This document shows positions 24,171 through 34,139 of a stretch of 64,000 nucleotides of DNA, one piece after another. Origin of the DNA: Balaenoptera acutorostrata (taxonomy: Eukaryota; Chordata; Mammalia; Artiodactyla; Balaenopteridae); assembly GCF_949987535.1 (NCBI RefSeq), contig NC_080073.1, positions 24,114,116-24,178,115 of the forward strand, in the 5' to 3' direction. The notes under the pieces were generated by a model. The model saw only the letters and a list, made by a program, of their open reading frames with translations. It was not told the DNA's origin and did no database searches. Position numbers and translations under genes: made by a program. How positions within the stretch are numbered: the stretch's first letter is position 1; each line of letters starts with the position of its first letter.

Positions 24171-24481
24171 GGACTTCCCTGGTGGCTCAGTGATTAAGAA
24201 TCCGCCTGCCAACGCAGGGGACACGGGTTCAAGCCCCGGTCCGGGAAGATTCCACATGCCGCAGAGCAACTAAGCCCATGTGCCACAACTACTGAGCCCG
24301 CGTGCCACAACTACTGAAGCCCGTGCGCCTAGAGCCTGTGCTCTGCAACAAGAGAAGCCACCACCATGAGAAGCCCGCGCACCACAACAAAGAGGAGCCC
24401 CCGCTCGCCCCGACTAGAGAAAGCCTGCATGCAGCAACGAAGACCCAGTGCAGCCAAAAATTAATTAATTAATTAATTAAA
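24171..24481 (+). mobile_element. CHR-type SINE, older subfamily
   Basis: Head ggacttccctggtggctcag, old-class agaagccaccaccatgagaa block and (ttaa)n tail. Perfect 13-bp duplication aaaataagaatca at 24158-24170 and 24482-24494. Confidence 0.94.
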
Positions 24482-25539
24482 AAAATAAGAATCAACAACA
24501 ATAAACAAGTTACCCTTCAATTTGAATAAAAATATAGTTTTTATAAAGTAGTGGCTGTTTAAAAGACTTCTAAAATGTACTGCTTTTATACATTGTCCTA
24601 TAACTGAAATGATAATCCACTGGACCCTGATTTCTGTTACAAAGCTATGATTTCATTTTAGAAAATCATCAGCATAATGTGAAAATCTTACATAACCAAA
24701 CTGATTTTATTTTCATTTTTCTTCAAACGTTGCATCTGAGGTTAAGTTTGCATTTCTTCTAGTTACTGCTTTGCAACTTTGTAACATCTTGTGGCTACAA
24801 GCAAAACTACTTAGACCTGGCAGCATTCTTAATAATCCTCTACACTTCTCTATATATTCAGACACTAGAACAAATCTGACATTCTTACAGGAAATTTTAT
24901 CATATCCTTTCAAAATATGTGTATTGTTTGCCAAAGGCTCAGTGAGAGTACATGTGTATGTTAGAGCTGTGATCATACTTCTAAAAGAAACTACTTTTAA
25001 ATAAAACAGTTGATGTATACAGCTACCCAACTTTGCTTTGACCTTGAAAAAGAAAGAATGCTAACCTCCAAACAATTAGTAAATAGTCATAAACACCTGT
25101 TGTGTAAAAGTCAGAACTACAAAGAATATAAATGATCAGAAGACAAAGTTTCTTCCTCCAAAAAGCCAAGTCCTACAAGGAATTAACACACAAACACGTT
25201 GGAAATGTAGTCTGGCTCCACTCATCCCCATAAACTATCTGTGCTCCCCCATGTCGGCCCCTGGGAGCTGACTCCTTCCTGAAGCAAACACTGTTTAACC
25301 CTTGCCCAGGTACAGCAGAACCGGGGATGGGTTGGGGGAGGGGAAGAAGGGAGGCTGGTCTAAGAAATATGGTATCCAGGGCTTTTAAGTTTTACGTCAT
25401 CAAGTTAAAGAATCAACACAATTTGCAGAAACGCCTGAAATAAGCTGATTAGATATAATACAACCATCTCAACTTTTTACCAACTTTTGAACATATGAAA
25501 CAGCAACGACATTCTTAAAGAGATTGTACGCTATGTGCA

Positions 25540-25810
25540 AAGTTATGTGTAAAATAATTAAGGACATCAACTCTGGAGTCAGACTGTCCGGGTTCAAATC
25601 CTGGATGTACCCCTTAACACTGAGTGTTCCTGAGGCCTTGGGCAAGGCACTCAAACTCTTCTTCAGTTTCCACATCTGCAAAATGAAGACGGCAAGAGCA
25701 CCCACCTCACAGAATTGCCATGAAGATTAATAGGAGATCATCCATGGAAAGTGATCATCACAGTGCTGGGCACACTGTAACTCTGAGAAATGCTACGTAT
25801 TATGATTATT
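25540..25810 (+). repeat. MIR, nearly full length
   Basis: Forward MIR: 'ctctggagtcagactgtccg', 'ggttcaaatcctggatgta', 'gccttgggcaaggcactcaa', 'cagtttccacatctgcaaaa' and a 3' 'cacagtgctgggcacactgt'. All blocks are in consensus order. The 25524-25730 open frame is a chance frame across it. Confidence 0.9.
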
Positions 25811-25864
25811 AATGATCATGACTGTAGTAATAAAAACAGTGTTAACACAGTAAAAGGGTACTGG

Positions 25865-26060
25865 ACAGAAAACTGAGGACTTAGTTTGGCAGATGAAAGA
25901 CAATCTCTCTGAGCCCTGGTTTCCCTGCTTTGGTGGGGATGACAACAGGACCTGTCTCTCTGAGTTGTTCACGTGAATAAGATGCTAAGGAATATATAAT
26001 GTACTCCTCAGCACAGTGCCTGGCATACATCTGCTCAACACCCAACGTGTTTTTTATAAG
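25865..26060 (+). repeat. second MIR, head-to-tail with the first
   Basis: 'ctgagccctggtttccctgc' and 'cagcacagtgcctggcatac' are forward MIR blocks; the 5' part is worn. Confidence 0.7.
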
Positions 26061-26119
26061 TGTTTGGGCATCAATAAGTGCATAACTAAATAAACTAATT
26101 ATTTAAATGCTACAAAGGA

Positions 26120-26285
26120 AATAAACAGGTGCTGTGTTTACTGAGCAGGGAAGATGGGAAGGTCCTACTTTAAAGGTGGGTGGACAGGGAATGCCTCTCT
26201 GAAGTGACATGATCTAAGACCTAAAGAACAAGAAAGATTTGGACGTGAGAAAAGCCTAGGGAAAGAGCCAGAGTGAAAGCTTGAT
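26120..26285 (+). repeat. 5' part of an ancient interspersed repeat (family unnamed)
   Basis: 'gggaatgcctctctgaagtg' then 'acatgatctaagacctaaag' is wording I know from a widespread old mammalian repeat ('..aggcctctctgaggaggtga..'), whose family name I cannot give. It continues at 26388 after an L2 piece. Confidence 0.5.
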
Positions 26286-26294
26286 GAGGGATTT

Positions 26295-26387
26295 CTGTCA
26301 ACCCTCTTGATCCCTATATTCCCCAGGCCCTAGGCACATAGTAGGTACTCGGTAACAATGTGTAGAATAAATGAATAAAGAATATTT
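26295..26387 (+). repeat. L2 3' end
   Basis: 'ccctaggcacatagtaggta' and 'aataaatgaataaag' are the forward 3' terminus of L2. It splits the older repeat on either side. Confidence 0.65.
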
Positions 26388-26810
26388 CTGGCAGAGGGCA
26401 CAACAAACTTAAAGGCCCTCGGGTAAGGAGCAGCCCAGCGAGTCCGAACAGAACAGAGGGAGGCCAACCAGGCTGCAGGGCAGGGCGTGGACATGGGGAG
26501 GCTGGAGTGTAGCGGGCGGGTGCTGTGGGATACGGTCGTCGGTGAGGTAGGAGGGGCAGATAACACGGGACCCTGTCAACCGCAGTTTAAACTCTGGATT
26601 TTACTCTTCTTTCAAAGAGGTGTCACTGAAGGCTTTTAGCAGAGAGTGGTATGATCTGATTTATTTCTTTAAAACATCACTCTGGCTGTTGTGAAGAGAA
26701 GATATTTTAGAGAAGCAAGAATGGAATCAGGGAGACCACTGGAGAGGCCAACGTGGCAACTCAAGCAAGAGATGAGTTAAAGGCTTCAATCAGAACAGTG
26801 GACTCTTCTG
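26388..26810 (+). repeat. 3' part of the same ancient repeat
   Basis: Contains 'aacttaaaggccctcgggta', 'agagagtggtatgatctgat', 'acatcactctggctgttgtg' and 'gaatcagggagaccactgga', in the order of the old repeat begun at 26120. Interrupted at 26811 by a SINE and possibly resuming at 27208-27290. The minus-strand open frame at 26330-26566 is chance. Confidence 0.55.
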
Positions 26811-27188
26811 GGGACTTCCCTGGTGGCACAGTGGTTAAGAATCCGCCTGCCAATGCAGGGGACACGGGTTCGAGCCCTGGTCCAGGAAGGCCCCACATGT
26901 CACAGAGCAACTAAGCCCATGCACCACAACTACTGAGCCTGCGCTCTAGAGCCACAACTACTAAAGCCCGCGTGCCTAGAGCCTGCGAGCCACAACTACT
27001 GAAGTCCACGCGCCTAGAGCACGTGCTCCGCAGCAAGAGAAACCACCACAATGAGAAGCCCGTGCACCGCAACGAAGAGCAGCCCCAGCTCTCCGCAACT
27101 ACAGAAAGCCCGCACACAGCAACAAAGACCCAACACAGCCAAAAATAAATAATAACATAAAAATAAATTAAAAAAAAAAAAAAAAAGA
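26811..27188 (+). mobile_element. CHR-type SINE, older subfamily
   Basis: Head gggacttccctggtggcaca, old-class body, A-rich tail. Target duplication of 19 bp with one mismatch (26792-26810 versus 27189-27207; agaacagtggact.ttctg). Confidence 0.95.
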
Positions 27189-27884
27189 AGAACAGTGGAC
27201 TGTTCTGATGGGCTGGATGATGAGGGAAAGAGAGAACTGTGGAGTCATTCTTAAGTTTCTACTTTAGCAAGCAACAGACATGTGTTCTTCTTACTAAGAA
27301 GGAGACACCTGGGAAGGAACAGGTTGGGGAGAAGGGGAATAAAAACCAAGTGTTCTGTTCTGAACTGGTTCCCCTGAGACACCCTGAGTAAGGGTGTCAT
27401 CTAGGAAGTTGGTCATGTGAGGCTGTAACTCAGCGCAAGTGGTCCACAAGAGAGCTTTAAATATGCAAGTCAACCATATACACAGGGCATTCAAAGCCAA
27501 GGGACAAGATGAAATAATAAGCTTTGGTTTTTTGTCAGATAAGAGAACCACGTAGTCTAACGTGTTTCTCTTCTTGTTGGGCTACTAGAAAAGTTCCAAA
27601 CTCAATATAAATCTTAAAGGAAAATGATCTTCTCAGAGGTTCTGGATATGATGATCTACCCCTTTAACTTCCCCTCCTCTTTATGGTGTTTAGTCTTCTT
27701 TCATCTAAATCTTTTTTGTAAGCATATGTACTATATAAAAAAAAAAAGAAAACATAAGAAATGAGGTAGTGAAATGACATGATTTGGGGAGTCGGGGGGC
27801 TGGCTCCCACAGTGCCTTGGGTGGTCTTCAATTACAGACACACTACCTTGGAGTTATCTGTGGGCATGTGCTTCTCTGGTAGAG

Positions 27885-27976
27885 TAAAAACTCCTCAAGG
27901 GCATCAGCCACGTCTTATTCATCTTTGAACTGCTGTGAAATGAAACAGTGTCTAGCTCACAGTAGGCAGGGAATAC
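27885..27976 (+). repeat. L2 3' end
   Basis: 'actcctcaagggcatcagcc' and 'tgtctagctcacagtaggca' follow the L2 3' terminal pattern in the forward direction. Confidence 0.7.
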
Positions 27977-28984
27977 ATGTACACTAACGGCATCTGTCAC
28001 TTTCCTATAAATAGAAGGGGTTCAGGCCTTATCAGAACGTGCTACAGCTCAGTTCTAAGATACAGTACACGAATAAATACCAATCAGCGATACAGACAAA
28101 TGTTAGCTATAAGGGTAAACCTTCAGGGTCTGGATTGGAAGACTTCAAGCACGAGAAAAAAACTGAGCTGGCTTTAAAAGATGCATAGCATTTGATCCGT
28201 GAAAGCCCACTGCAGAAAGAAGCCAAAGAAAAGGGGCAGTAAGGAGGCTATTCTGGTTGGAAGGGAAGGAAAGGAAGGAAAGGAGGGAAAGCAACAAAAA
28301 AAAAAGTGTAAGGGGAAGGGAGCTGGAAAAACCAGTTAAGGACACGGTATGGACATCCGTGCCAACAACTTCATGCTTTAGAGTTTTAGAAAGTTATACA
28401 TTTCTGGGAACTTCAAAGAGATGTTTAAGGAAGATCACACAAATTCAATGTGTAGAACAGATGAGTGTTAACTAAGTCCAGGCATACGTTAGTAAGAATC
28501 TGATAAAAAAAAGGAGGCCACAGGTTCCAAAAAGTCAGAGTGAACACAACTTGGTGAGTGATAGAGAAAAAGAGGATCAGATTTAATCTGGGATTTGAGA
28601 CCAAAGGGGTCAGGAGAATAGTAGTATGATTAACAGAAATCAGGGAGACAGCAGGAGGAAGTGATTTTAGAAGGCGATACCATCGATTTTAGGCAGAATA
28701 AGTTTAAGATGATAGTGGCCACCCCCTACCTCCAGATTCCCACTCCTTATAGCAAAATGTGCACACAATCTGCCAAAGTCCTTGCTGAGAAAATTTTTTC
28801 TTAGCAGTATTTCCACATAAACATCATAGAGAAACCCTTCCATATAATACAGTGTCTCTATGGTTGCAGAAACAAATTTAAATGGATAAACTCATAAATA
28901 CAAAAATAAAAGACATGCCAAAAATTGTCTTCTTTTACAAAGCACTGTGGTTTCACATTTGGATGTTTAAAAAAAAAAAGCACT

Positions 28985-29960
28985 ATTATATGAAAAGATG
29001 CTCAATATTATTTAGCCCTGAGAGAACTGCAAATTAAAACCACAATGAGATACCAGTACACAACTATTAGAATGGCTAAAGTTTTATTTAATCTAATAAT
29101 AACAAACAATGACATGGATGCAGAGCAGCTGGAACTCTCACACATTGCTGGAAAATGGGACAGCCACTTTGGAAAACACTGTGACAGTTTCTTGCAAATT
29201 AAACTTCTATTTTCCCTATGACCCAGCAATCCCATTCCTAGGTACTTACCCAAGAGAAACAAAAATATATGTCCAGGGCTTCCCTGGTGGCGCAGTGGTT
29301 GAGAATCTGCCTGCCAATGCAGGGGACACGGGTTCGAGCCCTGGTCTGGGAAGATCCCACATGCCGCGGGGCAACTAGGCCCGTGAGCCACAACTACTGA
29401 GCCCGCGCGTCTGGAGCCTGTGCTCCGCAACAAGAGAGGCCGCGATAGTGAGAGGCCCGCGCACCGCGATGAAGAGTGGCCCCCGCTTGCCACAACTAGA
29501 GAAAGCCCTTGCACAGAAACGAAGACCCAACACAGCCATAAATAAATAAATAAATACTTAAAAAAATATATATATATATATGTCCATACGAATACCCATA
29601 TGCAAATATTTGTAGCAGCTTCATCCATAATCATCAACTCGAACGTGTATCAACTATTAACTGGCTAAACAGATTACAGTACGCGTACACAATGAAATGC
29701 TACGCAGCACCAAAAAGGAGCAAACTACTGGTACGGGATAAAACAGGAATGAATCTCTTCTTTCATATTAAATGAAAGAAGCCAGGCACAAAATACTACA
29801 TAGTGTGTGATTATATTTATATGATATTCTGGAAAAGGGTGATGATATTACATTTTGTTTAGGGTGGTAGTCATATTTGTCAAAACCTGTAAAAATGTAC
29901 ACTTAAAAGGAGTTTTCCTGTATGACGATTATTCCTCAATAAATCCGACAAAAAAAAATA
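28985..29960 (+). mobile_element. old L1 3' end, interrupted by a young SINE
   Basis: Reads forward L1 ORF2 end and 3' UTR: 'gcaaattaaaaccacaatga', 'ctatgacccagcaatcccat', then after the SINE 'caaaaaggagcaaactactg' and a 3' tail with AATAAA. Many stops and heavy divergence. The SINE at 29276-29572 cuts it. Confidence 0.85.
29276..29572 (+). mobile_element. CHR-type SINE, young subfamily
   Basis: Head gggcttccctggtggcgcag with 'gttgagaatctgcctgccaa' and the diagnostic block agaggccgcgatagtgagag. Intact box A and box B (ggttcgagccc). Target duplication around atatatgtcca (29265-29275 and just before 29587), blurred by an expanded TA run. Confidence 0.95.
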
Positions 29961-30048
29961 TATATATATGGCATCTTAACATTGGCTCAAAGGAAAGTAT
30001 TAAAGCTCAACATCGTTATCTATGATTACTCTGAAAAATTCTAGACAT

Positions 30049-30377
30049 ACATACATTCAATCATTCATTTATTTATTTATGGCTGCACTGGGTCTTCATT
30101 GCTGTGTGTGGGCTTTCTCTAGTTGCGGTGAGCAGGCGCTACTCTTCGTTGTGGTGCGAGGGCTTCTCATTGCAGTGGCTTCTCTTGTTGCAGAGCATGG
30201 GCTCAAGGCGTGTGGGCTTCAGTAGTTGGGGCTCACAGGCTCCAGAGCGCAGGCTCAGTAGTTGTGGCGCACGGGCTTAGGTGCTCCACGGCATGTGGGA
30301 TCTTCCCGGACCAAGGCTCGAACCCACGTCCCCTGCACTGGCAGGCGGATTCTTAACCACTGTGCCACCAGGGAAGC
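30049..30377 (-). mobile_element. CHR-type SINE, older subfamily
   Basis: Reverse copy with an (ATTT)n tail on the left and 'ccaccagggaagc' on the right. 8-bp duplication ctagacat at 30041-30048 and 30378-30385. It lies in inverted orientation 476 bp from the SINE at 29276. Confidence 0.93.
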
Positions 30378-31635
30378 CTAGACATTTCTTAACTAGCTAG
30401 CATACTGCAAATGTCCTGAATACTGCAAAGAAACAAATCCCATGCTTTTTCCCTCTTTGGGCCTCAAAACATTCCTGTGCAGAAACTGGGCCTAAGTATG
30501 TTAGACACAGTGCAGAAGCCACATGAATGCTGTTTATTGAGACACTAATAAAGTGAGTCTTGTTTGCTGGACAGCTGTTGCTTCATTGTCTTTTGTCATA
30601 CACAAAAATAGAGAGGTGTTATGCTTATGGAATGTGACCTTCTCATTGGATAGCTGTTACATCACGCCCAGAAACCCTGCCAGAGAAATCCAATTTCACC
30701 GTGTGCCACGTGGAAAACAGTAAAAACAAAAACAAACAAAACGACCATGAAAGATCCCAAAACCTGCATTAAATGAACTGTACTACTCCTTAAAATCAGA
30801 TCATTTATAAGAAGTATTTCTCAATACTTAATATTGCTGAGTTTATTTTTATGAATGTTTGTCCTCATTTTATTATCCTTAGTATGTAACTTCAAAAGAA
30901 TATTTTTTGAGTCCAAATAACTGTTATTCTTCCAAAGACATTTTCTTTGAGCACGCCATGATTACTAATGCTATACAATGATGAGAGTAATTCCTTTATT
31001 TTTTGTATTATCAAATGCCTACCGGGGTACTTTGCCATTTTACAGTTTGGTCATTTATAAACCATTTTCATTTGAACAATGGTTTTCAGATTCTTTTGCT
31101 CATTATCCACAGTGAGAAATACTTTCACATTGCAACCTAGTACACAGATGCATGTATATATGTACACGCAACACTGAAGTTTGACAAAGCAAGACTTAAC
31201 CTTACCTCATAAGATGCTATTATTTTCCCTTTTGTTGTTGTCTTTAAAATGCTGGCAAACACTTACATAATTCATACCGTGACCCGCAATTTCTGAAATC
31301 ATTGCACCAGGAGATGAAAAACAAACACAATGTCTCTGCGTGTTTTGAACAAAGGCTTTCAAATTTTCATTTAATTGTTTGTTTTTAAACATATGAGTGA
31401 CCTTCCCCAAGGCTGACTCACAACTCCCCACACTCTGCTCCTTCTCACTGAGGGTTCCTAGGCCTGGTGAGCAGGAAAGACAGAAGGGACCTTCAGAAAC
31501 CAAGCCCCCTGCTGCTCCCCACTCCCACCCACCATCAGATGTGGGCGGGAAGGTCTTGGCCTTCGAGGCCTACAAATATTCAGAGCCTTGCTTTCCTTCC
31601 TTTTCCATTTACCCTCATTGTTATTCCTTAACCTC

Positions 31636-31658
31636 CACACACACACACACACACACAG
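31636..31658 (+). repeat. (CA)n microsatellite
   Basis: About 11 CA units, 310 bp from the 31969-32013 exon. Likely length-variable. Confidence 0.9.
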
Positions 31659-31968
31659 CGAAGTGAAATAAAATTCAAGTGGGTGGAAAAAGAGTTACAA
31701 TACAGAGGAAAGTAAAGTTTTTCTGAAACATCTCAGGATTTCAGTTACGCCTGCTCTGCTTATTTCCCAGACCACAGACACCTAAACAAGTTTAAAACAC
31801 TGAACTGGCATGTAAATCCCACTCACAAAATATTTCCAACTCCTAATAATTTTGAGTTTTTAAACCGCTACTCAATATTATATTCTACTATTCCACACCA
31901 AAACTACTGGGTATTAATGATCATAAGATAATTAGAGAGAAATTTTAGATGAAGATTGGAAAACTTAC

Positions 31969-32013
31969 TTTTAAGGACTCCCACAGGGGAAACTGGACCA
32001 ATGAGAAAGGAAT
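31969..32013 (-). CDS. SLC25A26: SLC25A26 coding exon (end of helix 4), 45 nt
   Basis: Exactly 15 codons, IPFSLVQFPLWESLK, in phase 0 at both ends. It is the C-terminal part of transmembrane helix 4 and carries WESLK, a [FYW][DE]xx[RK] cytoplasmic-gate element. The acceptor tract is mostly T (about 15 T, then CTCTTCAG) and the donor is AAA|GTAAGT. The exon sits alone between a 20.3-kb intron and one longer than 32 kb. Skipping it would keep the frame but delete half a membrane helix. The residues match the human carrier as I remember it exactly. Confidence 0.96.
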
Positions 32014-32403
32014 CTGAAGAGAAAAAAAAAAAAAAAATCAAACAAATTAGGCAGGAAAGATCAGTTTGCTTAGCATGACTATATGAACCTATAATTATTA
32101 CTTAGAAACATTATTTCATTTTAACTTTATGTACATAATAAAGCTACCATTAAACAAATTTATAAGTACAGGATGCATAGTTTTTAGAAAAAGAGTTAAA
32201 CGGTAACTGCCTGTAAAATCTACTAATTTTTTGAGGCCAAGTGACATAAAATGATGCCCTCTTGAAACTGAAAGAGAAGCACAATATGAAGAGTGTCTGG
32301 CTACTTAAAGAAATGAGAAAATAAGTATTTTCCATCACAGGTAATGAAGACTTTAAAGATGTGACATTTTTCTGCTTAAGAGTTTGAGCTGTCTACTCAG
32401 CGG

Positions 32404-32690
32404 GCCACGTGCCAGGGTTGAAAAGAGAAGCAGGGAGGGGGAGAGAGAGTGGAGGAGGGGGGAGCCCGGAGGGAGGAGGGCAGCACAGGAAGGGGGTAGT
32501 GGAGGAAAGGAGAGGGAGAGAGGGGAGGGAGAGGACTGAGGAAGGACAGAGGGGACAAGGCAGGTGGATGGGAGGAGAGAGAGAAGAGGACGCAGGCAGA
32601 GCCACTTGCAGGAGGAAGCTGAGAAGCAAGGTCTGGGGACAGAACACGGGCGTGGGGAGGAAGGAACGGCTTCTCAGTGTGGAGGAGTGA
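32404..32690 (+). repeat. polypurine (GA-rich) tract
   Basis: About 280 bp made almost wholly of G and A on the plus strand, hence polypyrimidine on the SLC25A26 transcript, 390 bp upstream of the 45-nt exon. The 93- and 106-codon open frames here are low-complexity artefacts. Confidence 0.9.
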
Positions 32691-32842
32691 GGGCTCTCAA
32701 CAGACAGGAACACAGTTGGGCCTGAAAGCCTGATTTAGTCTCAAGCTTGGGCAGGGAGAAGAGTCATCCCTAGCAGTGAAGACAGTCAGCATACTTAGAC
32801 TAAGGATTTACAATTAGCTGTATAGCAATAAACTAGAATTGT

Positions 32843-33060
32843 TACCAAGCACTTTTCACATGCCAGGCACTGTGCCAACCAGCACTTCATAGTTTTTATT
32901 TCACTGAATCCTCACAACAACCCTGTAAGATGGGTATTATTACCATCCCCATTTTACAGATCAAGAAATGGAGGTTCAGAGATGCTGTTTAACTTGCCTA
33001 AAGCACAGTTAGGAAGTAAAAAGCCCAGACAATCTGACTACAGGGCCCTGTCTGACTACC
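32843..33060 (-). repeat. MIR, nearly full length
   Basis: Reverse MIR in order: 'tgccaggcactgtgccaacc', 'cctcacaacaaccctgtaag', 'catccccattttacagatca', 'ttaacttgcctaaagcacag'. Confidence 0.92.
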
Positions 33061-33374
33061 ACTCTACCTAAAAGACATCTAATTGGATTTATTTGCATAT
33101 AAATTCACTGCCAGTATAACCCATTTGCTTTTAATTAAACTTTCTCAAATTCTAAAATAGAACCCCACCCTCCATATTTCTGAAAATAAAAATACCTGAA
33201 CTCCGGGGACCCTACCCACTAACCTAGGTAATATCCACACGCTATCCACTGGGCCTGCATAAGGCATGATGCTGCTCAAGCAGGTCGTGGCCCCAGTATA
33301 GTTGCTCTGCATCCAGTTCAGTTGTAAGTGAAAAGTAAATGTGGACTTTGATCAATAACAATATGCATAGGGGT

Positions 33375-33384
33375 ATGTGAGTGT

Positions 33385-33420
<36 letters not shown>
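33375..33420 (+). repeat. (TG)n microsatellite
   Basis: About 23 TG units with one TA interruption; likely polymorphic. Confidence 0.95.
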
Positions 33421-33424
<4 letters not shown>

Positions 33425-33891
33425 CAGAGGCCACAATGTTGAAGGGATTAATGGGTATTTACCTTCCCATGAATTAAGAGCACTAAATTACTTCCAAAAT
33501 ATTTATATTTAATCAGAAATTAAGAGTCTAGCATCATCTGTCTTATTCTGCTGGAAGAAATGATGGGCCCTGGGCTTGACAGTGGTCACAGAAAGAAAAA
33601 TCTGCCTTCCATTCAGGCAGGAAATGGCAGCGAGAGAGGGAAAAAAAAAAAAAAAAAAAATCAATGTCAATAAACTAGTTTAAGTTGACAAACTAAAATC
33701 TCATGGAATTTTGTCATCTTCATAAATAAGCAGCGCCCCATCCTATACATCAAAGTTCCATAATAGGAGACAAATTTAGTCGAGCTTTTTGTCACCCAAA
33801 CATGAAAGCATCTGACACTGTCCATTCTGACACTAAAATGCTATATTTTCAATTAAATTATCAAAACCCAAAAGACTGTAGTTTTCGTTTC

Positions 33892-33996
33892 CTTTTTTGG
33901 CTGTGCTGCATGCTTGCGGGATCTTAGTTCCCCAACCAAGGATCAAACCTGGGCCCCCTGCAGTGGAAGTGATGAGTCCTAACCACTGGACCACCA
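33892..33996 (-). mobile_element. short tRNA-derived cetartiodactyl SINE fragment
   Basis: 'ttttggctgtgctgcatgct', 'gggatcttagttccccaacc' and 'cctaaccactggaccacca' form a reverse tRNA-like SINE of about 105 bp, different in body from the longer CHR copies. Likely an older, shorter family or a truncated copy. Confidence 0.75.
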
Positions 33997-34139
33997 TTTT
34001 TAAAAATTTATAATATGTAATAAAGTACCAAAGAGGACTAACGGTTGGTGGGATTAGAGATGGCTTTAATTTTCTTCTTTGTACTCTCTCCTCCCAAATG
34101 TAAATATGTCACATTTTAACAAGAATGTAAATATTTCAC

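Larger units (their letters stand above)
11664..31968 (-). other. SLC25A26: SLC25A26 intron, 20.3 kb, repeat-rich
   Basis: GT..AG intron (donor GTAAGT at 31963-31968). It holds L1 fragments at 12430-15135, 17187-19094 and 28985-29960, seven CHR SINEs, several MIR and L2 pieces and a mariner MITE, each listed separately. In the stretches 15140-16540, 22260-24150 and 30390-31600 I see no identifiable element apart from short A/T runs. Confidence 0.85.
1545..32013 (-). other. SLC25A26: SLC25A26 gene, 3' half (mitochondrial S-adenosylmethionine carrier)
   Basis: Five minus-strand exons join without a frame break into the last 123 residues of the SLC25A26/SAMC carrier. The family product sits in the inner mitochondrial membrane and imports cytosolic S-adenosylmethionine in exchange for S-adenosylhomocysteine, supplying mitochondrial methylation. 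The human protein is about 274 residues, so about 45% is present: the end of helix 4, helix 5, the third carrier signature PLDVAKTR, the matrix helix and helix 6. Exon lengths are 45, 70, 65, 74 and 118 nt, with codon breaks 0, 1, 0 and 2 that match across every junction. All introns are GT..AG with pyrimidine-rich acceptors. The gene continues past 64000; no upstream exon was found between 32014 and 64000. There is no frameshift or stop, so this looks like the intact functional gene and not a pseudogene. Confidence 0.96.

Noticed and set aside
29276..29360. tRNA-like box A and box B sequences
   Set aside because: They belong to the tRNA-derived head of CHR SINEs, not to a tRNA gene.
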